Origin: Opitutia bacterium
Lineage (GTDB): Bacteria; Verrucomicrobiota; Verrucomicrobiia; Opitutales; UBA953
Assembly (NCBI GenBank): GCA_003569165.1
Contig: BGOI01000009.1
Coordinates: 1-64,000 of the forward strand
DNA length: 64,000 bases
Reading direction: 5' to 3'
The notes beneath the pieces are model-generated. The model worked only from the letters and a program-made list of their open reading frames with translations. It did not search any database and had not been told where the DNA came from. Shown here piece after piece: positions 19,064 to 31,145 of the stretch (positions are counted from its first letter, which is position 1; each line of letters starts with the position of its first letter). The position numbers and the translations under genes are program-made.

Positions 19064-20032
19064 TTAGGGGACGCTGACGGCGTCGAGCACGCGGCGCACA
19101 ATGGCGTCGGCATCGACCCCTTCGGCATCGGCTTCGTAGGTGAGGATGAGGCGGTGGCGGAGGACGTCGGGTGCGATGTCCTTCACGTCTTGCGGGGTCA
19201 CATGGTCGCGACCCTGCAGGAAGGCCCAGGCCTTGGCGGCGAGGGTGAGGTTGATGGTTGCGCGCGGCGAGGCGCCGAACTGGAGGTACTTCGCGAGGTC
19301 TGGGCCGCCGGGATGCTGGCCGCGGGTGGCGAGCACGAGCGAGACGATGTAGTCGCGGATCGGGTCGGCGACATGGATGGCGTCGACGGCTTGGCGGGCC
19401 TCAAGAATTTCTTCCTTCGTGATGACGGCTTCGACGTCGAGTTTCGGCGAAGTCTTGGCCATCGCGTCGAGGATCTTGCGTTCTTCTTCGCGCGTCGGGT
19501 AGCCGATGTTCAGCTTCAACATGAAGCGGTCGACTTGGGCTTCGGGGAGCGGGTAGGTGCCTTCCTGGTCGATCGGGTTCTGCGTCGCAAGGACGAGGAA
19601 CGGCGTGGGCAGTTTGTGCGTCTCGCCGCCGAGGGTGACTTGGCGTTCCTGCATCGCTTCAAGGAGCGCGGACTGCACTTTGGCCGGCGCGCGGTTGATT
19701 TCGTCGGCGAGGACGAAGTTGGCGAAGATGGGCCCGCGCTTGGCGTTATACTCGCCCGTCTTCGGGTCGTAGATGAGCGTGCCGACGATGTCGGCCGGCA
19801 GCAGGTCGGGCGTGAACTGGATGCGCGAGAAGTCGGCGTGGACGGTTTGCGCAAGGGTGCGCACCGAGAGCGTCTTCGCGAGGCCCGGGACGCCTTCGAG
19901 GAGGACGTGGCCGTTAGCGAGGAGGCCGATCAGGAGGCGGTCGACGAGGTATTGCTGGCCGACGACGACACGGGCGACCTGTTCGCGAAGGCGCGGCACC
20001 CAAGTGCCGGCGGCGTTGATGTTAGTGGACAT
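19064..20032 (-). CDS. moxR: MoxR-family AAA+ ATPase
   Basis: A 322-residue AAA+ ATPase that acts as a chaperone on the VWA proteins encoded downstream. Walker A GVPGLAKT (about 47-54), Walker B LADEINRAP, sensor 1 ATQNP and the arginine-containing lid are visible. It is the first gene of a nine-gene minus-strand unit running through batE to the LptF/G-like permease. The 89-bp gap to pyrG is short, so co-transcription with pyrG cannot be excluded. Confidence 0.95.
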   Translation of the reverse strand: MSTNINAAGTWVPRLREQVARVVVGQQYLVDRLLIGLLANGHVLLEGVPGLAKTLSVRTLAQTVHADFSRIQFTPDLLPADIVGTLIYDPKTGEYNAKRGPIFANFVLADEINRAPAKVQSALLEAMQERQVTLGGETHKLPTPFLVLATQNPIDQEGTYPLPEAQVDRFMLKLNIGYPTREEERKILDAMAKTSPKLDVEAVITKEEILEARQAVDAIHVADPIRDYIVSLVLATRGQHPGGPDLAKYLQFGASPRATINLTLAAKAWAFLQGRDHVTPQDVKDIAPDVLRHRLILTYEADAEGVDADAIVRRVLDAVSVP

Positions 20033-20121
20033 GGGGGTAGGGAAGGGGCGCGCGGGGTGGCGCGTTCGGCGGATCTCCGCCCACTGGTCAGTTTCCGGCG
20101 GGGGCCGGATTCATCTCTGAA

Positions 20122-22026
<1,905 letters not shown>

Positions 22027-22698
22027 ATGTCCGCAAACTCCTGTTGCTCCAGTTGCCGTCCCTCTTCCATCGGGAAGAAGGTCGTCATGGCCCTCACCGG
22101 CCTCGTCCTCGCCGGCTTTGTGCTCGGCCACATGACGGGCAACCTACTGATGTTCAAGGGCCCGGAGGCCATCAATGCCTACGCCGCCTGGTTGCATGCG
22201 AATAAGGGGCTCCTTTGGGGTGCCCGAATCGTCCTGATTATCAGCACTTTCGCCCATATCTGGGTCGGCATTCAGCTGGCTCTCGAAAACCGCGCCGCCC
22301 GCGACGGCGGTCCGGCGGCCGACGCCACGCGCCGCGCGACGATCGCCAGCCGCACGATGCCCTACTCGGGCGTGATCATCTTGGGCTTCGCCATCTTCCA
22401 CCTGCTGCACTTCACCTTCAAGGCCGTGGCCTTGGGCGACGTCTCCTTCGGCGACGACGTCTATAAGATGATAATCGTGGGCTTCTCGTGCAAGCCGGTC
22501 GCCTATTTCTACATCATCAGCATGTTGCTGCTCTGCCTGCACCTCAGTCACGGCGTGAGCAGCGTTTTCCAGACCCTCGGCCTGCGCAATGAGCGCTGGC
22601 GCTCCCGCCTCGACGTCTTGGCCCTGGCCTATGCCTGGATCATCGCCCTCGGCTTCATCTCCATCCCTCTCGCCGTGCTCACCGGCTGCCTGAAGTAA
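22027..22698 (+). CDS. sdhC: Succinate dehydrogenase cytochrome b558 subunit
   Basis: A 223-residue membrane anchor with five helices, the b558 type found with two-subunit catalytic cores in Bacteroidota and epsilonproteobacteria. Family features: IGKKVVMALTG, GHMTGNLL, a conserved His in FAHIWVG and LHLSHGVSS. It carries the quinone site and hemes. The ATG at 22027 is chosen; one 10 codons upstream (21997) is also possible. First gene of sdhCAB, 6 bp before sdhA. No separate sdhD is needed in this class. Confidence 0.92.
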   Translation: MSANSCCSSCRPSSIGKKVVMALTGLVLAGFVLGHMTGNLLMFKGPEAINAYAAWLHANKGLLWGARIVLIISTFAHIWVGIQLALENRAARDGGPAADATRRATIASRTMPYSGVIILGFAIFHLLHFTFKAVALGDVSFGDDVYKMIIVGFSCKPVAYFYIISMLLLCLHLSHGVSSVFQTLGLRNERWRSRLDVLALAYAWIIALGFISIPLAVLTGCLK

Positions 22699-22704
22699 GC
22701 TCCC

Positions 22705-24654
<1,950 letters not shown>

Positions 24655-24659
24655 TCACC

Positions 24660-25469
24660 ATGGTCCAGGACAACGGAAAAGAACCAACCCTCGCGCTCAA
24701 GCTGCGCGTCTGGCGTCAGCGCCGCGGCCAGCCCGGCGCCTTTGAGGAGCATTCCCTCGCCGCCGTGCCGACCTCGGCCTCCTTCCTCGAGATGATGGAC
24801 ATGCTCAACGAGCAGCTCATCAAAGCGGGCAAGGATACCTTTGCCTTCGACCATGACTGCCGCGAAGGGATCTGCGGCATGTGCTCGATGACGATTAACG
24901 GCATGCCTCACGGCCCGATTCCCGGCGTGACGACCTGCCAGTTGCACATGCGCAACTTCCGCGATGGCGAGACGATCACCGTCGAGCCGTGGCGCGCCCG
25001 CGCCTTCCCGGTGCTCAAGGACCTCGCTGTCGATCGCTCTGGCTTCGATAAGGTGATTCAGTCCGGCGGCTTCATCACCGTCCGCACCGGTTCCGCCCCG
25101 GAGGCCAATAATATCCCCGTACCCAAGCCCATCGCGGATGAGGCCATGGACGCCGCGGAATGCATCGGTTGCGGCGCCTGCGTCGCCTCCTGCAAGAACG
25201 GCTCCGCGATGCTCTTCGTCGGCGCCAAGATCAACCACCTCAACATCCTGCCGCAAGGCCAGGCCGAACGCGATCGCCGCACGCTCTCGATGGTAAAGAC
25301 CATGGACGAAGCCGGTTTTGGTAACTGTACCAACTACGGTGAGTGCCAGGCGCATTGCCCGAAGAGCATCACGCTCGACGTCATCGCTAAGCTCAACCGC
25401 GACTATCTCCGCGCCCGCGTGAAGGAGTTCTTCTCCTCCACCGGTAAGCCTTCCAAGGGCGGAGACTGA
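24660..25469 (+). CDS. sdhB: Succinate dehydrogenase iron-sulfur subunit
   Basis: A 269-residue electron-transfer subunit. Cysteine clusters in order: CREGICGMC for the 2Fe-2[12 protein letters not shown] for the 4Fe-4S, and [14 protein letters not shown] for the 3Fe-4S centre. The ATG at 24660 is used; an open extension upstream lies inside sdhA. The stop is followed at once by a GCGCG hairpin and then a terminator. Confidence 0.96.
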   Translation: MVQDNGKEPTLALKLRVWRQRRGQPGAFEEHSLAAVPTSASFLEMMDMLNEQLIKAGKDTFAFDHDCREGICGMCSMTINGMPHGPIPGVTTCQLHMRNFRDGETITVEPWRARAFPVLKDLAVDRSGFDKVIQSGGFITVRTGSAPEANNIPVPKPIADEAMDAAECIGCGACVASCKNGSAMLFVGAKINHLNILPQGQAERDRRTLSMVKTMDEAGFGNCTNYGECQAHCPKSITLDVIAKLNRDYLRARVKEFFSSTGKPSKGGD

Positions 25470-25488
25470 GCGCGAGCGGAGCTCGCGA
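25470..25488 (+). other. Post-stop GCGCG hairpin after sdhB
   Basis: CGCGAGC pairs with GCTCGCG around a GGA loop, starting one base after the stop codon. One of five such hairpins in the window. Confidence 0.75.
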
Positions 25489-25530
25489 GGGGCACGTGGG
25501 CAAGGGGACACGGTGACACGGGGAAAGTAA
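25489..25530 (+). repeat. Degenerate heptamer module between sdhB and its terminator
   Basis: Units such as GGGCAAG, GGGACAC and GGTGACA follow each other with a 7-bp period. Nearly the same block follows ahcY (37434-37471), and a reverse-oriented relative lies at 38095-38141. Confidence 0.7.
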
Positions 25531-25532
25531 GA

Positions 25533-25555
25533 GGGCGCCGTCAGGCGCCCTTCTT
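25533..25555 (+). terminator. Rho-independent terminator of sdhCAB
   Basis: GGGCGCC and GGCGCCC pair around GTCA, followed by a T-rich tail. The same spacing and tail (TTGTTGGGG) recur after other terminators in the window. Confidence 0.8.
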
Positions 25556-25561
25556 GTTGGG

Positions 25562-25592
25562 GTAGGATGCGATGACATCGCCTCCGCCTGTC
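25562..25592 (+). repeat. GCGATGACATCGC palindrome module
   Basis: A GTAGG leader, then a palindrome around GATGAC, then CCGCCTGTC. Further copies lie at 34381-34412, 43798-43829, 46951-46987 and 47381-47411, four of the five with a paired-hairpin repeat 20-60 bp downstream. Confidence 0.8.
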
Positions 25593-25611
25593 TCACGACA
25601 TGGCTGCATCG

Positions 25612-25667
25612 GGTAGGGCCGACCATCCTTGGTCGGCCGCGGCCGGCCAAGGATGGTCGGCCCTACC
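25612..25667 (+). repeat. Paired-hairpin repeat, copy 1
   Basis: In this copy both halves derive from the same arm, so the whole element is one palindrome with 27-bp arms and a single mismatch. The general form is GGTAGGGCC, hairpin GGCCGACCA/TGGTCGGCC, a GC spacer, a second hairpin, then GGCCCTACC. Confidence 0.95.
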
Positions 25668-25713
25668 AAGCCGTCACTCCCCCGATACTCCATGCTCCAT
25701 ACTTAACTACGCG

Positions 25714-26460
25714 CTACTCCGCCTCGACGACGCTTTGTTCGCCGACGCAGGTAAGCAGCACACGGTTGTTGCCGTTGGCGGCCTGGAGGGCGCGTACGAA
25801 TTCACCAACACCGGCGCCATCCTTTAAGGTGACCTCGTAGCGCAGCTCGGTCATCAGGCCAGCCTGCACCGTCTCGACGGACTTGAGCGACTGCTGCGCG
25901 AGGTGCAGCGCGAACAGCCCGGCGAAGGCCTGGTCGTAGTCGACATCGGTGCCCACGCGAATCCGCAGGAGGTGCGAGCCTTTGAACGAGGAGAAGAGAT
26001 TTGCTCGCGAAAGGGCGAAGATGATCGCGCACACGAGCGGGACGGTGACGGCGGCGAGCTCATACTGGCGGGCCCCGACGGCGAGACCGGTGCCCATGGC
26101 GAGGAAGATGAAACCGATATCGCGCGACTGGCCGACGTTGCGGCGGAAGCGGATGATCGAGAACGCGGCAAACATGCCGAACGCCGCCGCTAGGTTACCC
26201 ACGACGACGAGGATCACGAGCGTGACGACCGTGCCGAGAATGAGCAGGGTGTGGACGTAGTCCTGCGAGTAGCGCGTACCTCGGTAGGTCTGCTTATACG
26301 TCCACGCAACGAGGAGGTTGAGCGCAAAGCTGAACAGGATCGCGAAGAGAATCTCTTTCACGCCCGGCTTGTCGGCGTGGTCGGTGACCAAGCGAGTCAT
26401 CGCATCGGCGTCGGCCGGCACGGAGTTGGCGGCGAAGAAAAAAGAGGGCAGGAGGTTCAT
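25714..26460 (-). CDS. DUF4956 family membrane protein
   Basis: A 248-residue protein with about four membrane helices (around residues 38-55, 72-105, 118-133 and 138-155) and a cytoplasmic C-terminal domain with a ferredoxin-like alternation (LLRIRVGTDVDYDQAF, LMTELRYEVTL). The block SIIRFRRNVGQSRDIGFIFLAMGTGLA is typical of DUF4956. Function is not established; it commonly neighbours VTC and CotH genes. The start at 26460 overlaps the VTC stop by 4 bp (ATGA). Confidence 0.85.
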   Translation of the reverse strand: MNLLPSFFFAANSVPADADAMTRLVTDHADKPGVKEILFAILFSFALNLLVAWTYKQTYRGTRYSQDYVHTLLILGTVVTLVILVVVGNLAAAFGMFAAFSIIRFRRNVGQSRDIGFIFLAMGTGLAVGARQYELAAVTVPLVCAIIFALSRANLFSSFKGSHLLRIRVGTDVDYDQAFAGLFALHLAQQSLKSVETVQAGLMTELRYEVTLKDGAGVGEFVRALQAANGNNRVLLTCVGEQSVVEAE

Positions 26461-27197
26461 GAGGTGGAAAGGGCGGGGGTGGCGCCATACAGGCGAACAC
26501 TTTCGGAATATTTGCTGAAGGGGCGAGGAAAGATTCCAAGCGCGGAGAGGGTGCTCGCGAAATCGAACGGGGCCGCGGTCGCGCCTTTGACTTCCATCAG
26601 GCACTGGCCTGCGGCGAGGACGGGCAGTGCACAGCCGTCGTCTTCGGTCCGCGGCGTGAGGCCTTCGAAGCGGCAGCGGATGCCTTGGTCAAAGGTGAGC
26701 CGGAGTTGCTCATGGCCGGCTTCGTCCACGAGCCGATACGCTTGGCGGTCATACCGGATGACGCAGGCCGGCCGGAAGCCTTCGTCGGCGATGAGCCGCT
26801 GGGCCTCGGCGAGAATGCGGGCATCTTCCGGCGCGAGTTCCTTCGCGGCCTCGCCGTTCGCAAAAGCGATGGCTTGTTCGAGTGGCAGCTGCACGCGCCG
26901 CTTGGCGCCTGCGCCGCCGTCGCGATGCTTGATCTCGATGAACGTAGCCGCCGGGATCGCGCCATCTTTTGTTCCGTAGAGGCGGAGGCGTAGCTTGCGG
27001 CGGGAGGGCACGCCTCGCCACGCTTCCCAATAGCATTTCCGGTCGGCGGAGTCGCAGTAGAGGCTTACGACCGGATAGTGTCCGGTCGGTCCGCCCAAGG
27101 TGTCGGGTAGGACGCGTCCCGGGAAGCTGCCGAGCAAGGCGTCCCGCTCCGCGTGCGAAAGGATGTATTTCAGTTCGAAGCGTGCCGCGATCTCCAT
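26457..27197 (-). CDS. VTC-domain protein (polyphosphate polymerase type)
   Basis: A 246-residue soluble protein of the CYTH-like VTC superfamily, whose yeast member makes polyphosphate. Features: RFELKYILS near the N-terminus, SLYCDSADRKCYWEAWRG, RLRLYG, the EIKHRDG block with conserved acidic and basic tunnel residues, VIRYDRQAY and MEVKG near the end. Polyphosphate synthesis by bacterial members of this group is inferred here, not shown. It lies 2 bp downstream of the CotH gene and overlaps the DUF4956 gene. Confidence 0.85.
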   Translation of the reverse strand: MEIAARFELKYILSHAERDALLGSFPGRVLPDTLGGPTGHYPVVSLYCDSADRKCYWEAWRGVPSRRKLRLRLYGTKDGAIPAATFIEIKHRDGGAGAKRRVQLPLEQAIAFANGEAAKELAPEDARILAEAQRLIADEGFRPACVIRYDRQAYRLVDEAGHEQLRLTFDQGIRCRFEGLTPRTEDDGCALPVLAAGQCLMEVKGATAAPFDFASTLSALGIFPRPFSKYSESVRLYGATPALSTS

Positions 27198-27199
27198 GG

Positions 27200-28798
27200 T
27201 TAGGGGATGCGCGTGAGCGTCAGTGAATTGCGATCAAACCACGCTTCGCCGGATTGGGCGCGTAGCTCGAGGACGAGTACCGGGTCGGTTTCGGCGACGG
27301 AGAATTCGACGGAGATCGTGCGCCAGCTACTGGTACCCGTGAGCGCAGGCACGCCGTTGAGGCCAGAGATGCGGAGGCGAAGGCCTTTATCTTGCTCATC
27401 CTTGCCCGCGATGATGCCGGCGGTCTTGACCATACCAGTCAGGCGATAGCGGCCGGGGCCAGTCGCGAGCGGTAGTCGGAAGTCGCCGCCTTTCTTCAGG
27501 CCGGCCTTCACGTAGAAGCAATTGCGCCCCTCGAAGTCGCGTTCGTCCGCTTCCTTCTCATCGGCGTTGCGCTCCCAAGCGTATTTTCCGAGCGTCGCCT
27601 TGCCGCCGATAGAGCGGAGCTGCGCGGCGTCCTCGAGTTGGATGCGGATGGCCTGGATGCGGTTTTTCACCCTACTGGCGGCCTCTTTGCCTCGCTCGTC
27701 GAAGCGCTTCGCTTCTTGGGCGTCGATCGGGGTGAGCTTCGCCTTGGAGTTGGCGGCCAGTTCCAAGATCCGCTTCGGCCAGTCGTACGCTTGGAAGTTC
27801 TTCTCGTAGACGGCGAAGAACTGCGTCCGGTAACGTTCACGCATCGTACGGTCCCAGAGTAAGGCGTTAGGCACGAGCGCCCCGGGCTGACGAAAGACAT
27901 ACCAGCGGTCATCGCCGAAGACCTGGTCCATGCCGTGAAGCATGAAGTGGAACTTGCCGGACGAGGGATCCTCGTAGAACCGATAGTTATTACGGTTGAA
28001 GGAATAGCCGTCCCAGTGGCAGAGGATCTGCTCGAGGGCGAGGTGTCGGAAGTAGGCGTCGACATCCAGGATACGCTCCATGCGGGCCAGGCGTAATGCC
28101 GGGCTTGCCTCCTTCGTGGCGCCGATCAGCTCCGTCAGGCGGACCTTGTCGTCCGGGTCACCTTGATCGACCTCGATCGGGCCATCGATTTCGTTGCAGA
28201 AGGCGCCGTCGTAAAGGTGGCCCTTGGTGTCCTTGAAGAAATAGGAGAGAAACTCGGTGTTGAAGCCTTCCTTGAGCACGTAGGTGCCGAGGCGCTTGCC
28301 GTTGAGGACGACAAAGGCGTGCGTGCAGCGCGATGCCGGGACGCCAGCGCGGCGGGCCATCTCGCCCGCGGCCATCTCGAGCAGCATCGTGCCGTCCTGC
28401 GCGCAGTTGTTCAGCTGGAACTTGGTCAGGCCGCGATACTCCTGGCCCTTCTTCGTCTTCGCGGTGCGGAGCGAGAAGCCGGGGCGGTCTTCGGTGATCT
28501 GGCGGAAGCTGCCGGCGGAGCCCTTGAGCTTGATTGAGCACTTCTCGAGTTTAACGCCACCGGGCTCGTTGATCGTCAGGGTGACGTAGTCCCGCGGATT
28601 CTTCGCGAGCTTATCGATATTCTCCTGGGAGATGGTCAGCTCCAGTTTCGGGATGAAGCCGGCGAAGAGGGCGTCCGGCGAGGTGTTGACGGCTGTCGGC
28701 TTGGGTACAATCAGCGGCGGCAGCGTCTGGGCGGAAAGAATCATCGCTCCGCCGACGAGAAGCGCAGCATGACGGAAGAATGGGCGGAGGCTTTCCAA
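27200..28798 (-). CDS. CotH-like kinase family protein, secreted
   Basis: A 532-residue protein with a signal peptide (MESLRPFFRHAALLVGGAM; TTG start), then a CotH domain: KLELTISQENIDKL, KLKGSAG, RPGFSLRTAK, YRGLTKFQLNNCAQD, and the active-site region HWDGYSFNRNNYRFYED followed by HGMDQVFGDD. A C-terminal beta-sandwich follows (about 400-532; FRLPLATGPGRYRLTG). CotH proteins are atypical protein kinases first known from Bacillus spore coats; the target here is unknown. First gene of the CotH-VTC-DUF4956 unit. Confidence 0.87.
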   Translation of the reverse strand: MESLRPFFRHAALLVGGAMILSAQTLPPLIVPKPTAVNTSPDALFAGFIPKLELTISQENIDKLAKNPRDYVTLTINEPGGVKLEKCSIKLKGSAGSFRQITEDRPGFSLRTAKTKKGQEYRGLTKFQLNNCAQDGTMLLEMAAGEMARRAGVPASRCTHAFVVLNGKRLGTYVLKEGFNTEFLSYFFKDTKGHLYDGAFCNEIDGPIEVDQGDPDDKVRLTELIGATKEASPALRLARMERILDVDAYFRHLALEQILCHWDGYSFNRNNYRFYEDPSSGKFHFMLHGMDQVFGDDRWYVFRQPGALVPNALLWDRTMRERYRTQFFAVYEKNFQAYDWPKRILELAANSKAKLTPIDAQEAKRFDERGKEAASRVKNRIQAIRIQLEDAAQLRSIGGKATLGKYAWERNADEKEADERDFEGRNCFYVKAGLKKGGDFRLPLATGPGRYRLTGMVKTAGIIAGKDEQDKGLRLRISGLNGVPALTGTSSWRTISVEFSVAETDPVLVLELRAQSGEAWFDRNSLTLTRIP

Positions 28799-29315
28799 GG
28801 TCGGTGGGGTGGCGAAAAGATGTCAGTGCCGAAGGCGAGAGGCAATAAGGATGAGGGTAGGGTAAATATGAGAGTATCGAGTATGGAGTATCGAGTATCG
28901 GGGCAGCACCGCGTGCTGCCCTAAGTGCAAAAGTGCAAATCGGCCTACGGCCTGTGCAAAGGGCGGGAGGTGGCGGTTAGCGGTTGGCGGTTGGGAACAC
29001 ATCAGAGGCAAAGTCGCCGATACAGGTGGCGGGACGGGTAGGGCCGACCATCCTTGGTCGGCCGTGCGGTCGAGCAGGGATGCTCGACCCTACCTTAATG
29101 CACAGACGCAAAGGGAAACCGGAGACCGGAGGATCGGCTGGGGAGATTCATTTTCAGGTTACGGGTGACGGCCCACTGGGCCTCGGCCATTCGGGTGTCG
29201 GCGTTTCGGCCATCGGCTATCGGCTTCAGGTTCATGCGGCCGCCTCCTGAAATTCAAGTTACTGTTTCGCAGCCTACCAGCCTGCCAGCAGATCCCCACC
29301 GCGCATCGCGTGGCC
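28799..29315. repeat. Intergenic repeat mosaic between CotH and GH20 genes
   Basis: No gene seen in 517 bp. In order: four GAGTATN heptamers (28872-28899), a GGCAGCAC/GTGCTGCC palindrome (28902-28920), three GGCGGTT-type heptamers (28972-28992), a paired-hairpin repeat (29037-29094), GAAACCG/GAGACCG heptamers (29115-29131), a TCGG-based array (about 29158-29233) and a CCACGCG palindrome touching the GH20 stop. Confidence 0.85.
29037..29094 (+). repeat. Paired-hairpin repeat, copy 2 (covariant stem)
   Basis: Hairpin 1 is standard. Hairpin 2 is GGTCGAGCA/TGCTCGACC instead of GGCCAAGCA/TGCTTGGCC: two positions changed on each side so that pairing is kept. The spacer is GTGC-like instead of GC. 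Confidence 0.95.
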
Positions 29316-31058
29316 CTACCCAAATAACCCTGCCACGCTCTCGCTCAATCCGCCGGGTCGCGACCGCCGCAGCCAGACGGCTTCATATTCCTTCTTAAGG
29401 CGTGCCTGTTCTTCGGCTGCGACGGCTTGGCCGGCGGCGCGTCGCAGGCCAGCGCCGGCGAGACGGGCGCCGAGCGACAGCTCTTCGCGGATGGTCACAT
29501 CCGCAATCTTGGCGATCAGCACCTCGGCTTCGGTGAGGTGCGCTTGCGAGGCGGCAATCTCCGCCGCTGAGACGCCGTCCGTAAACTTCGCGAGGGCGTC
29601 GGGTTTGGCGGTGAGAAAATCCCAGGTGAGGCTCTTGTTGCGGTTCGCCTTGGCGATTTGGCCATCCAGCGTACCCAGCTGCGTCAGCGCCGCGGCGATG
29701 ACCTGCCCCTCGGCTAGGGAGAGGTTGCCGAGGATGGCGCAGCCGGCGGCGAAGTCGGTCTTGGCGTTGGCCGCGAAGCCCCAGGCCTGCGCGAGTCCAG
29801 CCGCCATGGGCAGCCAGGCGGTCGGCCACGGCTGATGATGGCCGTTGTCGCCCCACGTGGTGAGCAGGATGCCGCGCGCTTCGTGACGTACGGCGGCGCC
29901 GACGGCTTCGGCTTGATTGATCAGCGCGTTGTCGAGGCGGCCCGTGAAGCTCTGCCACGCGCTCGTGCCCGGCGCGACGAGATAGGCGCGGTCGAGTTCG
30001 CGGAGACGCCCACACTGTTCCTTGAAGGGATGGCCGGCGTCATAACCCCAGACGACGGGTACGGTGTCGACGGGCGCATCCTGCGCGAGCGCGAGGTCTT
30101 CCAGGAGGATGTCGCCCCAGAATTGCACGGTGCGGCCGCGGTCGCGACCGAGGGCGCATAGCTTCTTGAGATGATCGAGGTAGACGCGGTGTTTGCCGCG
30201 GTCGGCGACGGCCTGCTTGCTGAAGCCTTGGCCGAGCTCCCACGGTTCGTCGCCGCCGATGTTCACTTGGCGGCTCCGGAAATTCGGCAGATAGTCGTCG
30301 AGCAGCGCTCCCGCGAAATCAATCGACGCTTGGTCGGGCCGCAGCGTGCCAGGGAATTCCTTGAATTGTCCGGTGAGCGGGTGAATCCATCCTTCAGGGC
30401 ATTCAGCCATCGCGCGGTAACGCGGATGACGGAGCCAGCGCTCCATGTGGCCGAAGGTGTTGAGGTTCGGGACGAGCTCGATACCGACCGCTGCGCACGC
30501 GTCGTCGAGTTCACGGGTCTCAGAGGGCGTCAGCGGCGAGGCGTCTTTCCAGGCATCCTCGTGTCCGCGGAAGGCGAAGGTGTGTTCGACGTAAAGCTGC
30601 AGCTGGTTGACGCGTAGGCGGCCAAGCGCGCGCACGAGGTCGAGTAGCTCGGCTTGCGTGGGCACGCGCGTGCGGGAGCAGTCGAGCATGAAGCCGCGGA
30701 CGGGTAGGTCCGGCGAATCAATGATCACGAGGTGCGGTAGCTCGTCGGGGTATTGCGCAGCGATTTGGCGGAGGGTCTGGGTGCCGTAGAGCACGCCATG
30801 CGCTTCACCCGCGTTGAGGCGAATTCCACTGGAGAGAATCTCGAGGTGATAGCCCTCGGCGCCGCACTCGGGCTGGTGGACGATCCGGCAGGCGCCGTCG
30901 GCCGCCCCAGCGAGGGCCGCCCGGGCTTCTTCCACGGTCGAAGGGAGGCTCTCTATAAAGGAGGCGGTCGGGTGGGGGAGGGGGGGCACCTTGAGCCAGC
31001 CCCCGCGCAGGGTCAGTTCCCTCGGGCGGGGGAAGAGCGTGAGCACCGGAAGGGCCAT
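29316..31058 (-). CDS. Glycoside hydrolase family 20 beta-N-acetylhexosaminidase
   Basis: A 580-residue enzyme that removes terminal N-acetylhexosamine from glycans by substrate-assisted catalysis. The N-terminal GH20b-like domain (about 1-110) is followed by the catalytic barrel: VRGFMLDCSRTRVP, LYVEHTFAF, ELVPNLNTFGHMERWLRHP, the Asp-Glu pair in GGDEPWE (about 271-272), QFWGDIL and LLTTWGDNG. No signal peptide is seen, so it may be cytoplasmic. The stop TAG lies inside a GGTAGGG repeat edge. Divergent from the HEAT/cytochrome c gene. Confidence 0.9.
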   Translation of the reverse strand: MALPVLTLFPRPRELTLRGGWLKVPPLPHPTASFIESLPSTVEEARAALAGAADGACRIVHQPECGAEGYHLEILSSGIRLNAGEAHGVLYGTQTLRQIAAQYPDELPHLVIIDSPDLPVRGFMLDCSRTRVPTQAELLDLVRALGRLRVNQLQLYVEHTFAFRGHEDAWKDASPLTPSETRELDDACAAVGIELVPNLNTFGHMERWLRHPRYRAMAECPEGWIHPLTGQFKEFPGTLRPDQASIDFAGALLDDYLPNFRSRQVNIGGDEPWELGQGFSKQAVADRGKHRVYLDHLKKLCALGRDRGRTVQFWGDILLEDLALAQDAPVDTVPVVWGYDAGHPFKEQCGRLRELDRAYLVAPGTSAWQSFTGRLDNALINQAEAVGAAVRHEARGILLTTWGDNGHHQPWPTAWLPMAAGLAQAWGFAANAKTDFAAGCAILGNLSLAEGQVIAAALTQLGTLDGQIAKANRNKSLTWDFLTAKPDALAKFTDGVSAAEIAASQAHLTEAEVLIAKIADVTIREELSLGARLAGAGLRRAAGQAVAAEEQARLKKEYEAVWLRRSRPGGLSESVAGLFG

Positions 31059-31145
31059 GGCAGGAGGGTTAGCCCCCGCGGGCCGACGGGCAAGACGCTA
31101 AGATGGACTTCCCGCTTGGAACAAAGCCCGCCTCGCCTACATCTT

